A DNA stretch of 64,000 bases from Mariprofundus aestuarium. GTDB lineage: Bacteria > Pseudomonadota > Zetaproteobacteria > Mariprofundales > Mariprofundaceae. Below the pieces are notes generated by a model. It did not search any database. It had not been told where the DNA came from and saw only the letters and a list, made by a program, of their open reading frames with translations. The stretch spans positions 1,419,001 to 1,483,000 of the forward strand of contig NZ_CP018799.1 in the NCBI RefSeq assembly GCF_002795805.1, given 5' to 3'. A program made the position numbers and the translations under genes. Shown piece by piece: positions 36,128 through 46,242 of this stretch (positions are counted from its first letter, which is position 1; every line of letters begins with the position of its first letter).

Positions 36128-37888
36128 ATGAGTCAGAAGGAAGGTTATTTTTATCTCAACTGTGTCCTCCGGCTGACAGCTATCATCCTGGTCGCGGAAG
36201 TGGTCGACATGATGATTTTCGAAGCCACCATCCACGGCACCCTCCACCCTCTTACTGAGGCAATCCTGGATGGCCTCCTGCTCATTTTATTATCGGTCTA
36301 CCCACTCTTCCGTTTCGTCTACCTACCGATCCTGAAGCGCTTCAGGAAAGACCAGCAGAAGATCGAGATGCTTGCCGAAGCCCTGCAGGGAGCTGGCGAG
36401 AGCGTCATCATCACCCGCCCGAATGGAGAGATTATCTATGTGAATCAGGCGTTTTCCGATATCACCGGCTATTCGCATGATGAAGCGATCGGAAAAAACC
36501 CGAACATACTGCAGTCCGGAAAACAGGATGCTAACTTTTATAGGCGAATGTGGGGCTCGATCCAGAGCAGAGGTCAGTGGAAGGGCGAGCTGTGGAATAG
36601 ACGAAAAAACGGCGAGCTCTATCCTGAGGCACTGGATGTCAGAGCTATACCTGGTGAAGACGGCACTACAAAATTTCTTGTTGGCGTCTTCTCAGACCTG
36701 ACCGAACAAAAACGGGTGGAGAGCGCCCTGCTGCAAACACAAAAACTGGAGGCAATTGGTACCCTGGTCGGTGGCGTTGCCCACAATTTCAATAACCTGC
36801 TGGCTGCCATATCTGGGAAGGCCTATTTAGCCCAGATGAAGGCAAAGAAAAGCAATGCACCGACTGCAGTCACTGATAACCTGAATGATATACAAACCCT
36901 CTCGTTCGATGCGGCCCACTTGGTCAAGCAGCTGCTCGCCTTTTCAAGGGAGTCCCAACATGAGAAGGAAAAAATTCATTTAGTTTCTGCGGTTAAGGAC
37001 GCAGTAGCCACAGCCCAGATTGGTATTCCCGAGGATGTGGAGGTCAATCTTGACCTCTCCAGCGAGCCAATGACCGTATTTGCAGATCAGACGCACATCA
37101 AACAGGCTATCATCAACCTGATCAACAATGCCCGTGATGCCGTAAACAGCAGTGAAACCAAGGTTATCAATATTAGCCTCTACCCGAGCAGCCCTGAGAG
37201 CTGCAATGATCATGGCTCTTGTCATATCCACTGTAATAAAATCGCCTGCCTGGAAATTCGTGATACGGGAACAGGTATCAACTCAAGCGATCTGGATAAG
37301 ATATTCGAGCCCTTTTTTACCACCAAGGAGGTGGGACAGGGGACAGGGCTCGGCTTATCTACCGCGCATGGGATAATCAACTCGCATAACGGCTCCATTC
37401 ATGTAAGCAGCACCTTCTCCAAAGGAACAACATTCAAGATATGCCTGCCACTTTCCCAACCCTCAAAGGAAGAAGAGAAGCTGGAAGCTGAGAGTCGAAG
37501 CACAGCAAACTATACAGGTGCGATTCTGGTAGCCGATGATGCAGAAGAAGTGCGCCAAACGGTTGCATCCTTGCTTGAAAGCTTCGGCCACATGGTGATT
37601 CAGGCCACCGACGGCATTGACGCACTTGAGAAGTTCCATGCCCACCAGCACGATATCTCACTGGTAATCAGCGACATAGTCATGCCCAAGATGGATGGCG
37701 TGGACAGCGTACTTGAGATGCGAAAAAGCTATCCAGAACTACCTGTTATTTTCATTACTGGCTATGATGCCCCGAAAGATAAAACCAGTGAAATTCTAGA
37801 TAATGAGACGAGCCTGTTGCTAAACAAGCCTTTCAAAACAGCCGACTTAATCAGTCTTGTAAACAAGCTGACCCACAACGGTGGATAA
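36128..37888 (+). CDS. Hybrid sensor histidine kinase with PAS and receiver domains
   Basis: 586 residues: two membrane segments (about 12-32 and 44-70), a PAS domain at about 80-200 (ANGEIIYVNQAF-type pattern, ITGYSHDEAIGKNP), an NtrB-like dimerisation helix with His219 in GGVAHNFNN, an ATPase domain (INNARDA, RDTGTGI, FTTKEVGQGTGLGLS) and a C-terminal receiver with phospho-acceptor Asp516 (ISDIVMPKMDG). The ATPase domain carries an unusual insert with Cys359, Cys365, Cys369 and Cys374 plus three His just before the RDTGTG box. No cognate regulator is adjacent. Confidence 0.92.
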   Translation: MSQKEGYFYLNCVLRLTAIILVAEVVDMMIFEATIHGTLHPLTEAILDGLLLILLSVYPLFRFVYLPILKRFRKDQQKIEMLAEALQGAGESVIITRPNGEIIYVNQAFSDITGYSHDEAIGKNPNILQSGKQDANFYRRMWGSIQSRGQWKGELWNRRKNGELYPEALDVRAIPGEDGTTKFLVGVFSDLTEQKRVESALLQTQKLEAIGTLVGGVAHNFNNLLAAISGKAYLAQMKAKKSNAPTAVTDNLNDIQTLSFDAAHLVKQLLAFSRESQHEKEKIHLVSAVKDAVATAQIGIPEDVEVNLDLSSEPMTVFADQTHIKQAIINLINNARDAVNSSETKVINISLYPSSPESCNDHGSCHIHCNKIACLEIRDTGTGINSSDLDKIFEPFFTTKEVGQGTGLGLSTAHGIINSHNGSIHVSSTFSKGTTFKICLPLSQPSKEEEKLEAESRSTANYTGAILVADDAEEVRQTVASLLESFGHMVIQATDGIDALEKFHAHQHDISLVISDIVMPKMDGVDSVLEMRKSYPELPVIFITGYDAPKDKTSEILDNETSLLLNKPFKTADLISLVNKLTHNGG

Positions 37889-37944
37889 GCAATAAGAAAA
37901 CATCTCTTTCAGGTAACGCAGAGGATGACAGAGTAGAGGAACTA

Positions 37945-38145
37945 TTATGTCCCCTTCACTATTTTAATTTTATGATCAGCATTCAAAAAATATTTAAGCA
38001 GGAACTCCTCCTCAATGGGAGAAAGATCGTAGCGGCGACACGCCTCTTCAATGGCCTCAACATCGTATTGGTGCATTTCCGAAATCCAGCGAATAGCCAG
38101 CCGCATCGCATCGCCCTTTGGAAAGATTGATTTCGCACCATCCAT
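37945..38145 (-). CDS. Small conserved-looking protein of unknown function
   Basis: 66 residues, soluble, helical and acidic (SIFPKGDAMRLAIRWISEM, then EEACRRYDLSPIEEEF). AGAGG eight bases before the ATG at 38145 supports translation; a GTG at 38154 is too close to that site. It lies upstream of nothing on its own strand within 170 bases except the sucCD-mdh operon behind it, and may be the distal gene of that operon. No function can be assigned. Confidence 0.6.
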   Translation of the reverse strand: MDGAKSIFPKGDAMRLAIRWISEMHQYDVEAIEEACRRYDLSPIEEEFLLKYFLNADHKIKIVKGT

Positions 38146-38213
38146 CTCTGCCACCTCTGATTCTAGTGTAGCATAAAATGATAACTGTTTGTATTCAGGT
38201 GACTTTTATAGAG

Positions 38214-39083
38214 TCAGGATAACAGTTCCAGCATACGCCTGCCCAGCAGTGTCGGGTTGCGTTCAACGGTTACTCCAGCCGCATCAAGTGCTGCAAACTT
38301 GGCCTCAGCAGTCCCCTTGCCTCCGGATATAATGGCCCCGGCATGGCCCATGCGTTTGCCCTTCGGTGCGGTTGCACCGGCAATAAAGGCCACGACAGGC
38401 TTGCTGATAGCGTCGCGAATATATTCGGCGGCATGCTCTTCATCTGAACCGCCAATTTCACCGATCATGATTACACCCTCACTCTTCTCATCGGCCTCGA
38501 ACAACTTCAGAGCATCGATGAAATCAAGACCGTGAATAGGGTCACCGCCCATGCCGATGCAGGTACTCTGCCCCAGCCCTGTCTCTGTCAATTGCGCAAC
38601 AGCCTCATAGGTCAACGTACCGGACCGAGAAATCACGCCCACCCTGCCCGGCAGATGAATATGCCCCGGCATAATACCGATTTTCGCCTCTCCCGGCGTG
38701 ATAATACCCGGACAGTTTGGCCCGATAAGTGTGCAGGGTTTGTTGGATATCTCTCGCTTCACCCGCAGCATATCGAGCACGGGGATACCCTCCGTGATAC
38801 AACAGATCAGTTTGATGCCTGCATTGGCAGCTTCGATGATCGCATCGGCGGCAAAACGGGGCGGCACAAAGATAACGGTGGCCTCAGCCCCCTCCTGCTC
38901 AACCGCATCGGCTACAGAGTTAAAAACAGGCCGATCCAGATGAGTCTGGCCGCCTTTACCCGGTGTCACACCACCGACAAAGAAGGTGCCGTAGTCGATC
39001 ATCTGACTGGAGTGAAAGCTCCCCTGTTTACCTGTAAAACCCTGACAGATCACACGTGTATGTTTATCTAGAAGCACGCCCAT
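38214..39083 (-). CDS. sucD: Succinyl-CoA synthetase alpha subunit
   Basis: 289 residues. The CoA-binding N-terminus has [13 protein letters not shown], and GGVTPGKGG and [11 protein letters not shown] follow. The phosphorylated active-site His is in [15 protein letters not shown]. It forms succinate from succinyl-CoA with nucleotide triphosphate gain, or the reverse. It starts one base after the sucC stop with an AAGGGG ribosome site and is the third gene of mdh-sucC-sucD. Confidence 0.97.
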   Translation of the reverse strand: MGVLLDKHTRVICQGFTGKQGSFHSSQMIDYGTFFVGGVTPGKGGQTHLDRPVFNSVADAVEQEGAEATVIFVPPRFAADAIIEAANAGIKLICCITEGIPVLDMLRVKREISNKPCTLIGPNCPGIITPGEAKIGIMPGHIHLPGRVGVISRSGTLTYEAVAQLTETGLGQSTCIGMGGDPIHGLDFIDALKLFEADEKSEGVIMIGEIGGSDEEHAAEYIRDAISKPVVAFIAGATAPKGKRMGHAGAIISGGKGTAEAKFAALDAAGVTVERNPTLLGRRMLELLS

Positions 39084-39084
39084 T

Positions 39085-40248
39085 TTATAACCCCTTCGCA
39101 GCAGCTACTGCAAATTCAGCAGCCTGATCAAGATCGTTGGCCCAGCGCACATCCAGCCCTGCGTCTTTCACCAGCTTACGCCCCTCTTCCTCATTGGTGC
39201 CAACCAGACGCATCACCACCGGCACATTCATCGGGTGGGTTTCAATGGCTTCAAGCAGACCCTGAGCGATCACATCACAACGCACGATGCCGCCGAAAAT
39301 ATTCACCAGCACCGCTTTCACATGGTTGTCGCTGAACAGCAACTTAAATGCCTCGCAGACTGCATCGACCGTGACGCCACCACCGACATCAAGAAAGTTG
39401 GCGGGCTTATCACCTTTAAGCTGGATAATATCCATCGTTGCCATAGCAAGCCCGGCACCATTAACCATGCAGCCGATATGTCCATCCAGCGCAATATAGT
39501 TCAGGCCGAACTGAGAGGCCTCGATTTCACGCGGGTCCTCCTCATCTAGGTCACGCAAGTCCACGATCTCCGGATGCCGGTAGAGTGCATTACTATCAGC
39601 AACAAACTTGGCATCCAGAGCCACCAGGTCACCATCACCTGTCACGATTAAAGGATTCAGCTCCAGCATGGAACCATCTTTGTCACAAAATGTACGGTGC
39701 AGTTTTGCCAGAAGCGTCGCACAGGCTTCAACCTGCATTCCTTCCAGACCGAGAAATGTTGCTATTGTTCGGCTTTCACTTTCAGAGACCTGATCACCAG
39801 CTACAGCTAGCGTGAGAATTTTTTCAGGTGTTGTTGCCGCCACCTCTTCGATATCCATACCACCGGCAGGACTGACAACAAATGCGACCTTTTCTGTTTC
39901 ACGATCCACAAGCAGGCTCAGATAAAATTCAGACTCGATATCCAACCCCTCTTCAACGTAGAGGCGATTAACCTGTTTTCCAGCCTCACCTGTCTGTTTA
40001 GTCACCAATACCGACCCCAGCAGATCCTCTGCTGCAGCTTTTACTTCAGCTGCAGATCGGCAGAGGCGAACACCACCGGCCTTACCCCGCCCACCGGCAT
40101 GAATCTGGGCCTTCACCACCCAAATCTTTCCGCCAAGCTGATCCATGGCTGCAACTGCCTCATCAACGCTAAGCGCAAGCTTTCCACGCGGAACCGGCAC
40201 CCCAAATTCATTGAGAATGGCTTTAGCCTGATATTCATGAATATTCAA
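39085..40248 (-). CDS. sucC: Succinyl-CoA synthetase beta subunit
   Basis: 387-residue ATP-grasp subunit: [21 protein letters not shown] at the N-terminus, [17 protein letters not shown] glycine-rich loop, and C-terminal [15 protein letters not shown]. The initiation codon is TTG, forced by a GGAGGAG ribosome site six bases upstream and by the family N-terminus. It lies about 100 bases after mdh and directly before sucD. Confidence 0.97.
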   Translation of the reverse strand: MNIHEYQAKAILNEFGVPVPRGKLALSVDEAVAAMDQLGGKIWVVKAQIHAGGRGKAGGVRLCRSAAEVKAAAEDLLGSVLVTKQTGEAGKQVNRLYVEEGLDIESEFYLSLLVDRETEKVAFVVSPAGGMDIEEVAATTPEKILTLAVAGDQVSESESRTIATFLGLEGMQVEACATLLAKLHRTFCDKDGSMLELNPLIVTGDGDLVALDAKFVADSNALYRHPEIVDLRDLDEEDPREIEASQFGLNYIALDGHIGCMVNGAGLAMATMDIIQLKGDKPANFLDVGGGVTVDAVCEAFKLLFSDNHVKAVLVNIFGGIVRCDVIAQGLLEAIETHPMNVPVVMRLVGTNEEEGRKLVKDAGLDVRWANDLDQAAEFAVAAAKGL

Positions 40249-40351
40249 AGGTATCTCCTCCCAAGGAGCACAGACTCAGCACACCGTTAGTACTGCATCA
40301 GGTACTGAGTCAATTGATAGTGGCAAATGATGAAGGTCAATCAGTGAATCT

Positions 40352-41332
40352 TCAATAGAGACCGAAACCGTCCACCGTCTTCACAAGCTCAGCAACAGCC
40401 TGCATGGAGTGATCAAGCCCGGCAGACTCCTCTGGGGAGAGATCAAGCTCTACAATCGCTTCAAGGCCACCGGCTCCAAGCTTGCAGGGCACACCAAGAT
40501 AATAACCATTTACGCCATATTCACCCTCAAGGTAGGCACAGCACGGCAATATCCTTTTATTATCCCGGATGATCGCCTCTGCCATCTGCACCACCGATGC
40601 TCCCGGGGCGTAAAATGCCGAGCCGGTCTTCAACAGGTTGACGATCTCTGCACCTCCGTCAGCCGTTCGCTGGCTAATAGCGTCCACCCGCTCCTTCTCC
40701 AGAAGCTCAGTGATCGGAATGCCGGCAACCGTAGAATATCGTGCCAATGGCACCATCGTATCGCCATGTCCACCAAGCACAAAAGCGGTCACATTATTGA
40801 TCGAAACATTTAGTTCCTGTGCAATAAATGCACGCATACGAGCCGAATCAAGAACACCTGCCATACCGATCACACGATGCTTGGGGAATCCGGACACCTT
40901 CAGTGCGGTATAGACCATCGCATCCAGCGGGTTGGTCACAACCAGAATAATACAACTGGGAGAGTATTTAACGATATTCTGAGTTACATCGGCGATGATT
41001 TTGGCATTGATCAAAAGAAGGTCATCACGACTCATACCCGGTTTTCTGGCTATTCCTGCCGTAATGATGACCAGGTCTGAATTGGCCGTATCTGCATAGT
41101 CATTGGTACCGATCACCGATGCATCAAACCCCAGAATCGGAGATGATTCGAACATATCCAGGGCTTTCCCCTGTGGCACTCCCTCAACAACATCAATAAG
41201 GACGATGTCGGCCAACTCCTTCTGAGCAGCCAGGAATGCAGCTGTCGCACCAACATGGCCTGCACCAACAACCGTGATCTTTTTCCGATGAAATGCAGAC
41301 ATTTCCAAACTGTTAATATCAGACCAGCGCAT
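40352..41332 (-). CDS. mdh: Malate dehydrogenase, LDH-like type
   Basis: 326 residues of the lactate/malate dehydrogenase family, in the LDH-like subgroup used by many bacteria and unlike E. coli Mdh. The NAD motif is [15 protein letters not shown], an Asp for NAD over NADP is in VLIDVVEG, the substrate-specificity region is [14 protein letters not shown] (Arg-rich, malate type), and the catalytic His is in [18 protein letters not shown] seven bases before the ATG at 41332 fixes a start about 10 residues longer than usual. It leads the mdh-sucC-sucD operon. Confidence 0.96.
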   Translation of the reverse strand: MRWSDINSLEMSAFHRKKITVVGAGHVGATAAFLAAQKELADIVLIDVVEGVPQGKALDMFESSPILGFDASVIGTNDYADTANSDLVIITAGIARKPGMSRDDLLLINAKIIADVTQNIVKYSPSCIILVVTNPLDAMVYTALKVSGFPKHRVIGMAGVLDSARMRAFIAQELNVSINNVTAFVLGGHGDTMVPLARYSTVAGIPITELLEKERVDAISQRTADGGAEIVNLLKTGSAFYAPGASVVQMAEAIIRDNKRILPCCAYLEGEYGVNGYYLGVPCKLGAGGLEAIVELDLSPEESAGLDHSMQAVAELVKTVDGFGLY

Positions 41333-41432
41333 AGACCCGCCTCCTTATTGTGAATAAGCTGTTCATAGTCTAGCCATAACGCTCCATTATTACAGTGAAA
41401 GGAGCGCTCACGACTTCACGCCAAAGCATGGC

Positions 41433-41460
41433 TTGCACTGAAAGGCTGGTAACGTAACAT
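41433..41460 (+). promoter_or_regulatory. Possible promoter of the HhH-like gene and epimerase gene
   Basis: TTGCAC, 16 bases, TAACAT, about 70 bases before the gene at 41529. Both boxes match consensus only partly, so this is tentative. Confidence 0.3.
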
Positions 41461-41528
41461 CCACCACCTGAAGAAATTCACTATTTCAATCAACAAACAG
41501 AGCCACCCGAAGGATGTAAAGTAACGAT

Positions 41529-41936
41529 ATGAGCAATGTAAAAGCATTTCCCGGCACATTCCCACTGCACGAAGATCGCAACTTTCTTGCTGAAAGCGAA
41601 TGGGTCATTTTCAAGCTGCTGTGCAGGCCTATCGACTCTATTTCAGAGGACAAACCTGAAGAGCTCTCTGTTGCCACTGGCAATCAGGTAACACCAGCTC
41701 GCTGCGCCGAATTGATTCGTATTGTACGAATCAATCAGCTTACCGGAATCGGTTCCTGGATTTCACGTATTTTTGCCGAAGCCGGCTTGAATGAAGTCGA
41801 TATCAGGGAGTTACCCGCTGAAGAGATCACCGAACGTGTTAACACCAAGGTTGGGTACAAAATCTGTAATGAGGCCACAACACGCGCTCTTGCATTGCTG
41901 CAATTGCAATGGAAAGGCGCGGAAGCAAAGGGATAA
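41529..41936 (+). CDS. Helix-hairpin-helix-like protein of unknown function
   Basis: 135 residues without signal or membrane segment. The C-terminal half (RINQLTGIGSWISRIFAEAG, then VDIRELPAEEITERV) resembles the tandem helix-hairpin-helix of DUF4332-type proteins; the N-terminal 60 residues match nothing I know. It lies 12 bases before the epimerase gene, so the two are probably co-transcribed. A nucleic-acid or protein binding role is possible but not shown. Confidence 0.7.
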   Translation: MSNVKAFPGTFPLHEDRNFLAESEWVIFKLLCRPIDSISEDKPEELSVATGNQVTPARCAELIRIVRINQLTGIGSWISRIFAEAGLNEVDIRELPAEEITERVNTKVGYKICNEATTRALALLQLQWKGAEAKG

Positions 41937-41948
41937 CGGACGAAAGAC

Positions 41949-42908
41949 ATGAGTGAACGAATTCTGGTTACCGGCGGATCCGGATACATTGGATCAAACA
42001 TTACTGCGGCGCTGCTTAAGCGACCGGGAACCGATGTGGTCGTCGTTGATGACTTCTCTTCCGGTGACTGGCGTAACCTGATCCATGTCGATTGTGAAGT
42101 GCGTGCTGCCGATTGTGATGATCCGTTCCTGCTTGAAGAGATAGCCGATGGCGCCTTTTCCGCCATTTATCATCAGGCCGCGATTACCGACACAACAGTA
42201 ATGGATCAGCGACTAATGGTTGAGGTCAACACCAATGCATTCGCCTCCATTCTTGAAGCCAGCAGCCTCTCCGGCACTCGGGTAACCTATGCCTCTTCAG
42301 CTGGCACCTATGGTAACTCACCTGCCCCCAACCGCATCGGCCATGGCGAAGAGCCTGAAAACATTTACGGCTTCTCTAAACTTGCCATGGACCGGATTGC
42401 CTGTCGCTGGTACGACCGGCACTCTGCTCCAATTATCGGCCTGCGTTACTTTAATGTTTTCGGCCCAGGTGAAACCCACAAGAATGAGAGGGAAGGCAAT
42501 AAAACCGCCTCGATGATCCTGCAACTCTACGAACAGGTAAAAGCGGGCAAACAGCTCCGCCTCTTTAAATATGGCGAGCAGAAACGTGACTTTGTTTATA
42601 TCCGCGATGTTGTTTCAGCCAACCTTGCCGCCCTAGATGCACCACGTTCAGGCGTATGTAATGTGGGCTCCGGTGAGGCGCGCAGCTTTAACGATATTGT
42701 CTCCAATCTCTCAGAGTTGCTCGGTTTGAAACTTGATGTCGAATATTTTGACAACCCGTTTTCATTCTATCAGGAGCATACGGAAGCGGACCTGAGCGAA
42801 AGTGAGTTGTTGCTGAACTGGAAGCCGGAATGGACTCTGGAAAGAGGCATGAAAGACTATATTTCACTACTTGAAAATGGCCATCGCGGCCCGGCGGAGA
42901 CAGCCTGA
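41949..42908 (+). CDS. hldD: NAD-dependent sugar epimerase, HldD-like
   Basis: 319-residue short-chain epimerase. The NAD site is VTGGSGYIGSNI, the catalytic pair is in SSAGTYG and YGFSKLAMD (Tyr-X3-Lys), and RYFNVFGPGETHKNE, GEQKRDFVYIRDV and the overall length resemble ADP-L-glycero-D-manno-heptose 6-epimerase, which makes lipopolysaccharide core heptose. An alternative is another nucleotide-sugar epimerase, since no heptose kinase or transferase is adjacent. The stop overlaps the BamE-like gene start (TGATG). Confidence 0.82.
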   Translation: MSERILVTGGSGYIGSNITAALLKRPGTDVVVVDDFSSGDWRNLIHVDCEVRAADCDDPFLLEEIADGAFSAIYHQAAITDTTVMDQRLMVEVNTNAFASILEASSLSGTRVTYASSAGTYGNSPAPNRIGHGEEPENIYGFSKLAMDRIACRWYDRHSAPIIGLRYFNVFGPGETHKNEREGNKTASMILQLYEQVKAGKQLRLFKYGEQKRDFVYIRDVVSANLAALDAPRSGVCNVGSGEARSFNDIVSNLSELLGLKLDVEYFDNPFSFYQEHTEADLSESELLLNWKPEWTLERGMKDYISLLENGHRGPAETA

Positions 42909-43225
42909 TGAAACCCCTTATCTCAATCCTTGCTCTGTGCGCCCTTATGCTTTCTGGCTGCCTGCACGAACCCATTCACCAGGGTAACAGGCTGGAAATA
43001 GGCAAAATCCTCCGTATTAACGTAGGTGATACAAAATTCCAGGTAGAACAGACGTTGGGCAGTCCCGTGCTCGATCATTCACTACACCCCAGCCGTGTAA
43101 TGTACTACGAAGAGTTTGAAGATGAAGAGAGTGGCGACCTGCTCAAGCGTGGTGCCGAGATCACCTATGATGATGCATGGCGTGTTAAGAGCATCCGACA
43201 CTTCGGATTTAAGAGCGAAGAGTAG
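42908..43225 (+). CDS. BamE/SmpA-like outer-membrane lipoprotein
   Basis: 105 residues: lipobox MLSGC after a short hydrophobic signal, then the SmpA/OmlA-like domain (IGKILRINVGDTKFQVEQTLGSPV). The family helps the BAM complex insert outer-membrane proteins. The fold match is moderate; several small lipoproteins share this pattern, so a true BamE role is inferred. It overlaps the epimerase gene by one base and precedes mltD by about 50 bases. Confidence 0.8.
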   Translation: MKPLISILALCALMLSGCLHEPIHQGNRLEIGKILRINVGDTKFQVEQTLGSPVLDHSLHPSRVMYYEEFEDEESGDLLKRGAEITYDDAWRVKSIRHFGFKSEE

Positions 43226-43275
43226 AGCTGGGTTGATCTATTCTACTCTGCCCCTCATTTCTTGATCTGCGATCT

Positions 43276-44553
43276 TTGAAGAATCTTTTCATCCATAACA
43301 GGTGTGAGCGTAATAACTTTTTTCGCTCTCTTATGGTCGCAGGGGTCTGCCTACTGTTTTCAGACTCTGCCTGGGCAGCAGACGAGCCGTTACAACTGGC
43401 CGCTCTTTCGAATGATCTGGCTGCAACGTATGTCACTGCTCCCAAACCACTGTTATACGGCATCAGTGAAAGCGACCTCAAAGAGGCCAAAAGGGTGGCT
43501 GAACAGCACTACGCCAAACGCTGGGATCTGGTCTCAAAACGCTCCCGTTTTGTTCGCCATCGCCTTGTTGAGAGTCTTAAACAGCAGACGGCGCCACTTT
43601 CACTACAGGTTATTCCAGTCGTTGAGTCCACCTACAACCCCTATGCCCTTTCCCACTCCGGTGCGCTAGGCCTGTGGCAACTGATGCCAGAAACAGCCAG
43701 AGGGCTTGGGATCAAACCAGATAAAAAAATTGATGGCAGGCGCGCCATTGAAAGCTCAACAAACGTAGCCTCACAATATCTGTTAGAGCTTTATGACCGT
43801 TTTGATAACTGGCCACTTGCCATTGCCGCCTACAATTTTGGCCCCAATGCCGTGGCCGCACGATTGCGAAATAAGCAGTGGGATATTGGTGACGGCCTTG
43901 ATGCCCTGCCGGTGCCTGATGTGACCAAAAATTATGTCATACACATCATTGGCCTGGCTGGACTTCTTGAGGATGGATTTCTCACATTCCCTGAACCCAT
44001 TAAAACTCAACCTCTACTTCTCAATCCACCTGTTGATATCCACCTGCTCGCAAATCTGAGTGGCATGGAGAAGGAAGAGATATTCCACTTCAATCCATCA
44101 CTGAATCAGGCGCAATACCTGAACAGGTCGGTCACCATCCATGTGCCTGAAACGCTGCATGAGAAGATACAGAATAACATCTCCCAGGCTGGCCCCAGGT
44201 TTGTATATGCCACGGTAAAAAAAGGCGACTCCATGTGGAGCATTGCACGAACCCACCATACCGATGTCAAATCAGTTAAACAGCTCAATCAGCGCAGCAG
44301 CGTACTGAAAATCGGACAAAAACTGAAAATCCCTGCTAATCAGCTGGCCAAAGCAAGCGCTAATATCAATCCGCTCATCCCCTCCAATCGCCGCATTCGC
44401 TATCGTGTACGCGCAGGCGACTCCCTATGGCGCATAGCCAACCGATTCGGCACAACCGTCAAGGCCATAGCCAAGGTCAACAACCTTTCACGAAAAAGTT
44501 ATATTCATGCCGGTGACACGTTATGGGTTCTGGCTCAAGTTCGTCCAGGCTGA
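43276..44553 (+). CDS. mltD: Membrane-bound lytic murein transglycosylase D
   Basis: 425 residues. The lytic transglycosylase domain has catalytic Glu117 in VVESTYNPYALS, then GALGLWQLMPETARGLG and AIAAYNFGPNAV. Two C-terminal LysM repeats (about 315-358 and 373-417; VKKGDSMWSIARTH and VRAGDSLWRIANRFG) bind peptidoglycan. It cleaves glycan strands with 1,6-anhydro product formation at the cell wall. The start is uncertain: TTG at 43276 gives a plausible signal sequence, while an ATG at 43333 would leave almost no positive charge. The stop precedes the peptide-binding lipoprotein gene by five bases. Confidence 0.92.
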   Translation: MKNLFIHNRCERNNFFRSLMVAGVCLLFSDSAWAADEPLQLAALSNDLAATYVTAPKPLLYGISESDLKEAKRVAEQHYAKRWDLVSKRSRFVRHRLVESLKQQTAPLSLQVIPVVESTYNPYALSHSGALGLWQLMPETARGLGIKPDKKIDGRRAIESSTNVASQYLLELYDRFDNWPLAIAAYNFGPNAVAARLRNKQWDIGDGLDALPVPDVTKNYVIHIIGLAGLLEDGFLTFPEPIKTQPLLLNPPVDIHLLANLSGMEKEEIFHFNPSLNQAQYLNRSVTIHVPETLHEKIQNNISQAGPRFVYATVKKGDSMWSIARTHHTDVKSVKQLNQRSSVLKIGQKLKIPANQLAKASANINPLIPSNRRIRYRVRAGDSLWRIANRFGTTVKAIAKVNNLSRKSYIHAGDTLWVLAQVRPG

Positions 44554-44558
44554 CTGAC

Positions 44559-46208
44559 ATGAAATGGTATGTCCTTCTCTCGCTGCTGCTTCTCGCCAGC
44601 TGCAATGAAGCCCCATCAGACGATGCCACGACCAGCGCACCCCTTGTTGAATATCAGGATACACCGGCACATGGTGACCGCCTGGTTGATGCATCTATTG
44701 GTGATGCCACCAATCTGATCCCCATGATTGCCGGCGATGCCTCAAGCCATGCCATCGCGGGTCAGCTCTACCTCTCCCTGCTGAAGTATGACAAAAACCT
44801 TGATCTCACCGGGCAACTGGCAGAGTCGTGGAAAATTTCTGCGGATAACCGAACGATCACCTTCCACCTTCGTCCCGACCTGCACTGGAGTGACGGCAAA
44901 CCGCTCACATCGGCTGACTGCCTGTTCACCCTGAACCTCATTCAGGCGGACAGCACCCAGAGTGCCTACAAGGCGGACTATATACTGGTCAAACGTGCCG
45001 AAGCACCGGATCTACAAACCTTTATCGTTCATTACGATGAGACCTTCTCTCCGGCACTCTCATCATGGTCGTCACTGGCGATCCTTCCCAAACACGTATT
45101 CGAACATGAAAACATCATGGATACGCCTCTATCACGCAAGCCCAAAGCCACCGTCGGCCCTTACAGGCTGGCGGAATGGCAATCCCAGCAGTCGATCCTG
45201 ATGCGCGCCAATGAAAACTACTTCGATGGCCCTGTCTGGATTACAGAACGTTTGACCCGCATTATCCCTGATCGCGCCACGCAGTTCCTTGAACTCTCGT
45301 CAGGAAGGCTGGACTCTGTTGGTTTGAGTCCGATGCAGTATTCGCGCCTGTTTGAAACCAGGGAATCCTTGAAAGCCAATTTCAATCGCTACAAATATCT
45401 CGATTTCGTTTACACCTACCTCGGTTTTAACCTCAAACGAGAACCATTTGATGATATTCGGGTACGCCAGGCGATTGCCTATGCCGTTGACCGGCAGGAG
45501 ATTCTCGATGGCGTTCAACTGGGGCTCGGGGAAACGATTGCCAGCCCATACAAACCCGGAACCTTCTGGGTAAATGAAAAGTTGAAGCCGCGCCCCTTTG
45601 ATCCGGAGAAGGCCCGTACCCTGCTTGTCGATGCCGGCTGGGTGGATTCCGATGGCGATGGCATCGTCGACAAGGGCGGCAAGCCCCTCTCTTTCACCGT
45701 ACTTACCAATAATGGCAACAAACAGCGCGCTGATGCAGCCGCCATCATGCAACAGCGGCTGAAAAAGGTCGGCATTGCCATGAATGTACGCTTGGTTGAG
45801 TGGTCAGCCTTTATTCAGAACTTTATCAACAAACGGAATTTTGATGCCGTGATTCTCGGTTGGTCTCTCTCACCCGATCCTGATCAATACACCATCTGGC
45901 ACTCATCACAGACAGGACCGCGTCAGTTTAACTTCCTCTCCTATAACAACGCCAATGTAGATGCTGCCCTGGATTCAGCGCGCAGGACTTTCGATCGAGA
46001 TCAGCGAAAAATGCATTATGATCGCATGCAAGAAGAGATTTATAACGATGTGCCGATGCTGTTTCTTTTTGCTCCCTACTCGCTGCCTGTCATGCACAAG
46101 CGCTTTCATGGCATTAAGCCCGAACCCGCAGGCATCGGTTATAACAGTGAAAAGTGGTATGTGCCCAGTGCATTGCAAAAGTACAAGGTTACAGCTATCA
46201 CCCCGTGA
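44559..46208 (+). CDS. Oligopeptide/nickel-type ABC substrate-binding lipoprotein
   Basis: 549 residues. The signal peptide ends in lipobox LLLASC at Cys12 or so, and the mature part belongs to SBP family 5 (LAESWKISADNRTITFHLRP, DDIRVRQAIAYAVDRQEIL). A Ca-binding-like loop VDSDGDGIVDKGG occurs in the middle. No permease or ATPase gene is adjacent, so it is an orphan that must share a transporter elsewhere or act otherwise. It directly follows mltD, which might suggest recovery of wall peptides, but this is inference. Confidence 0.9.
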   Translation: MKWYVLLSLLLLASCNEAPSDDATTSAPLVEYQDTPAHGDRLVDASIGDATNLIPMIAGDASSHAIAGQLYLSLLKYDKNLDLTGQLAESWKISADNRTITFHLRPDLHWSDGKPLTSADCLFTLNLIQADSTQSAYKADYILVKRAEAPDLQTFIVHYDETFSPALSSWSSLAILPKHVFEHENIMDTPLSRKPKATVGPYRLAEWQSQQSILMRANENYFDGPVWITERLTRIIPDRATQFLELSSGRLDSVGLSPMQYSRLFETRESLKANFNRYKYLDFVYTYLGFNLKREPFDDIRVRQAIAYAVDRQEILDGVQLGLGETIASPYKPGTFWVNEKLKPRPFDPEKARTLLVDAGWVDSDGDGIVDKGGKPLSFTVLTNNGNKQRADAAAIMQQRLKKVGIAMNVRLVEWSAFIQNFINKRNFDAVILGWSLSPDPDQYTIWHSSQTGPRQFNFLSYNNANVDAALDSARRTFDRDQRKMHYDRMQEEIYNDVPMLFLFAPYSLPVMHKRFHGIKPEPAGIGYNSEKWYVPSALQKYKVTAITP

Positions 46209-46242
46209 GTAAGTTGAGTAACAGCTTCACGCCGAGGAGCAG

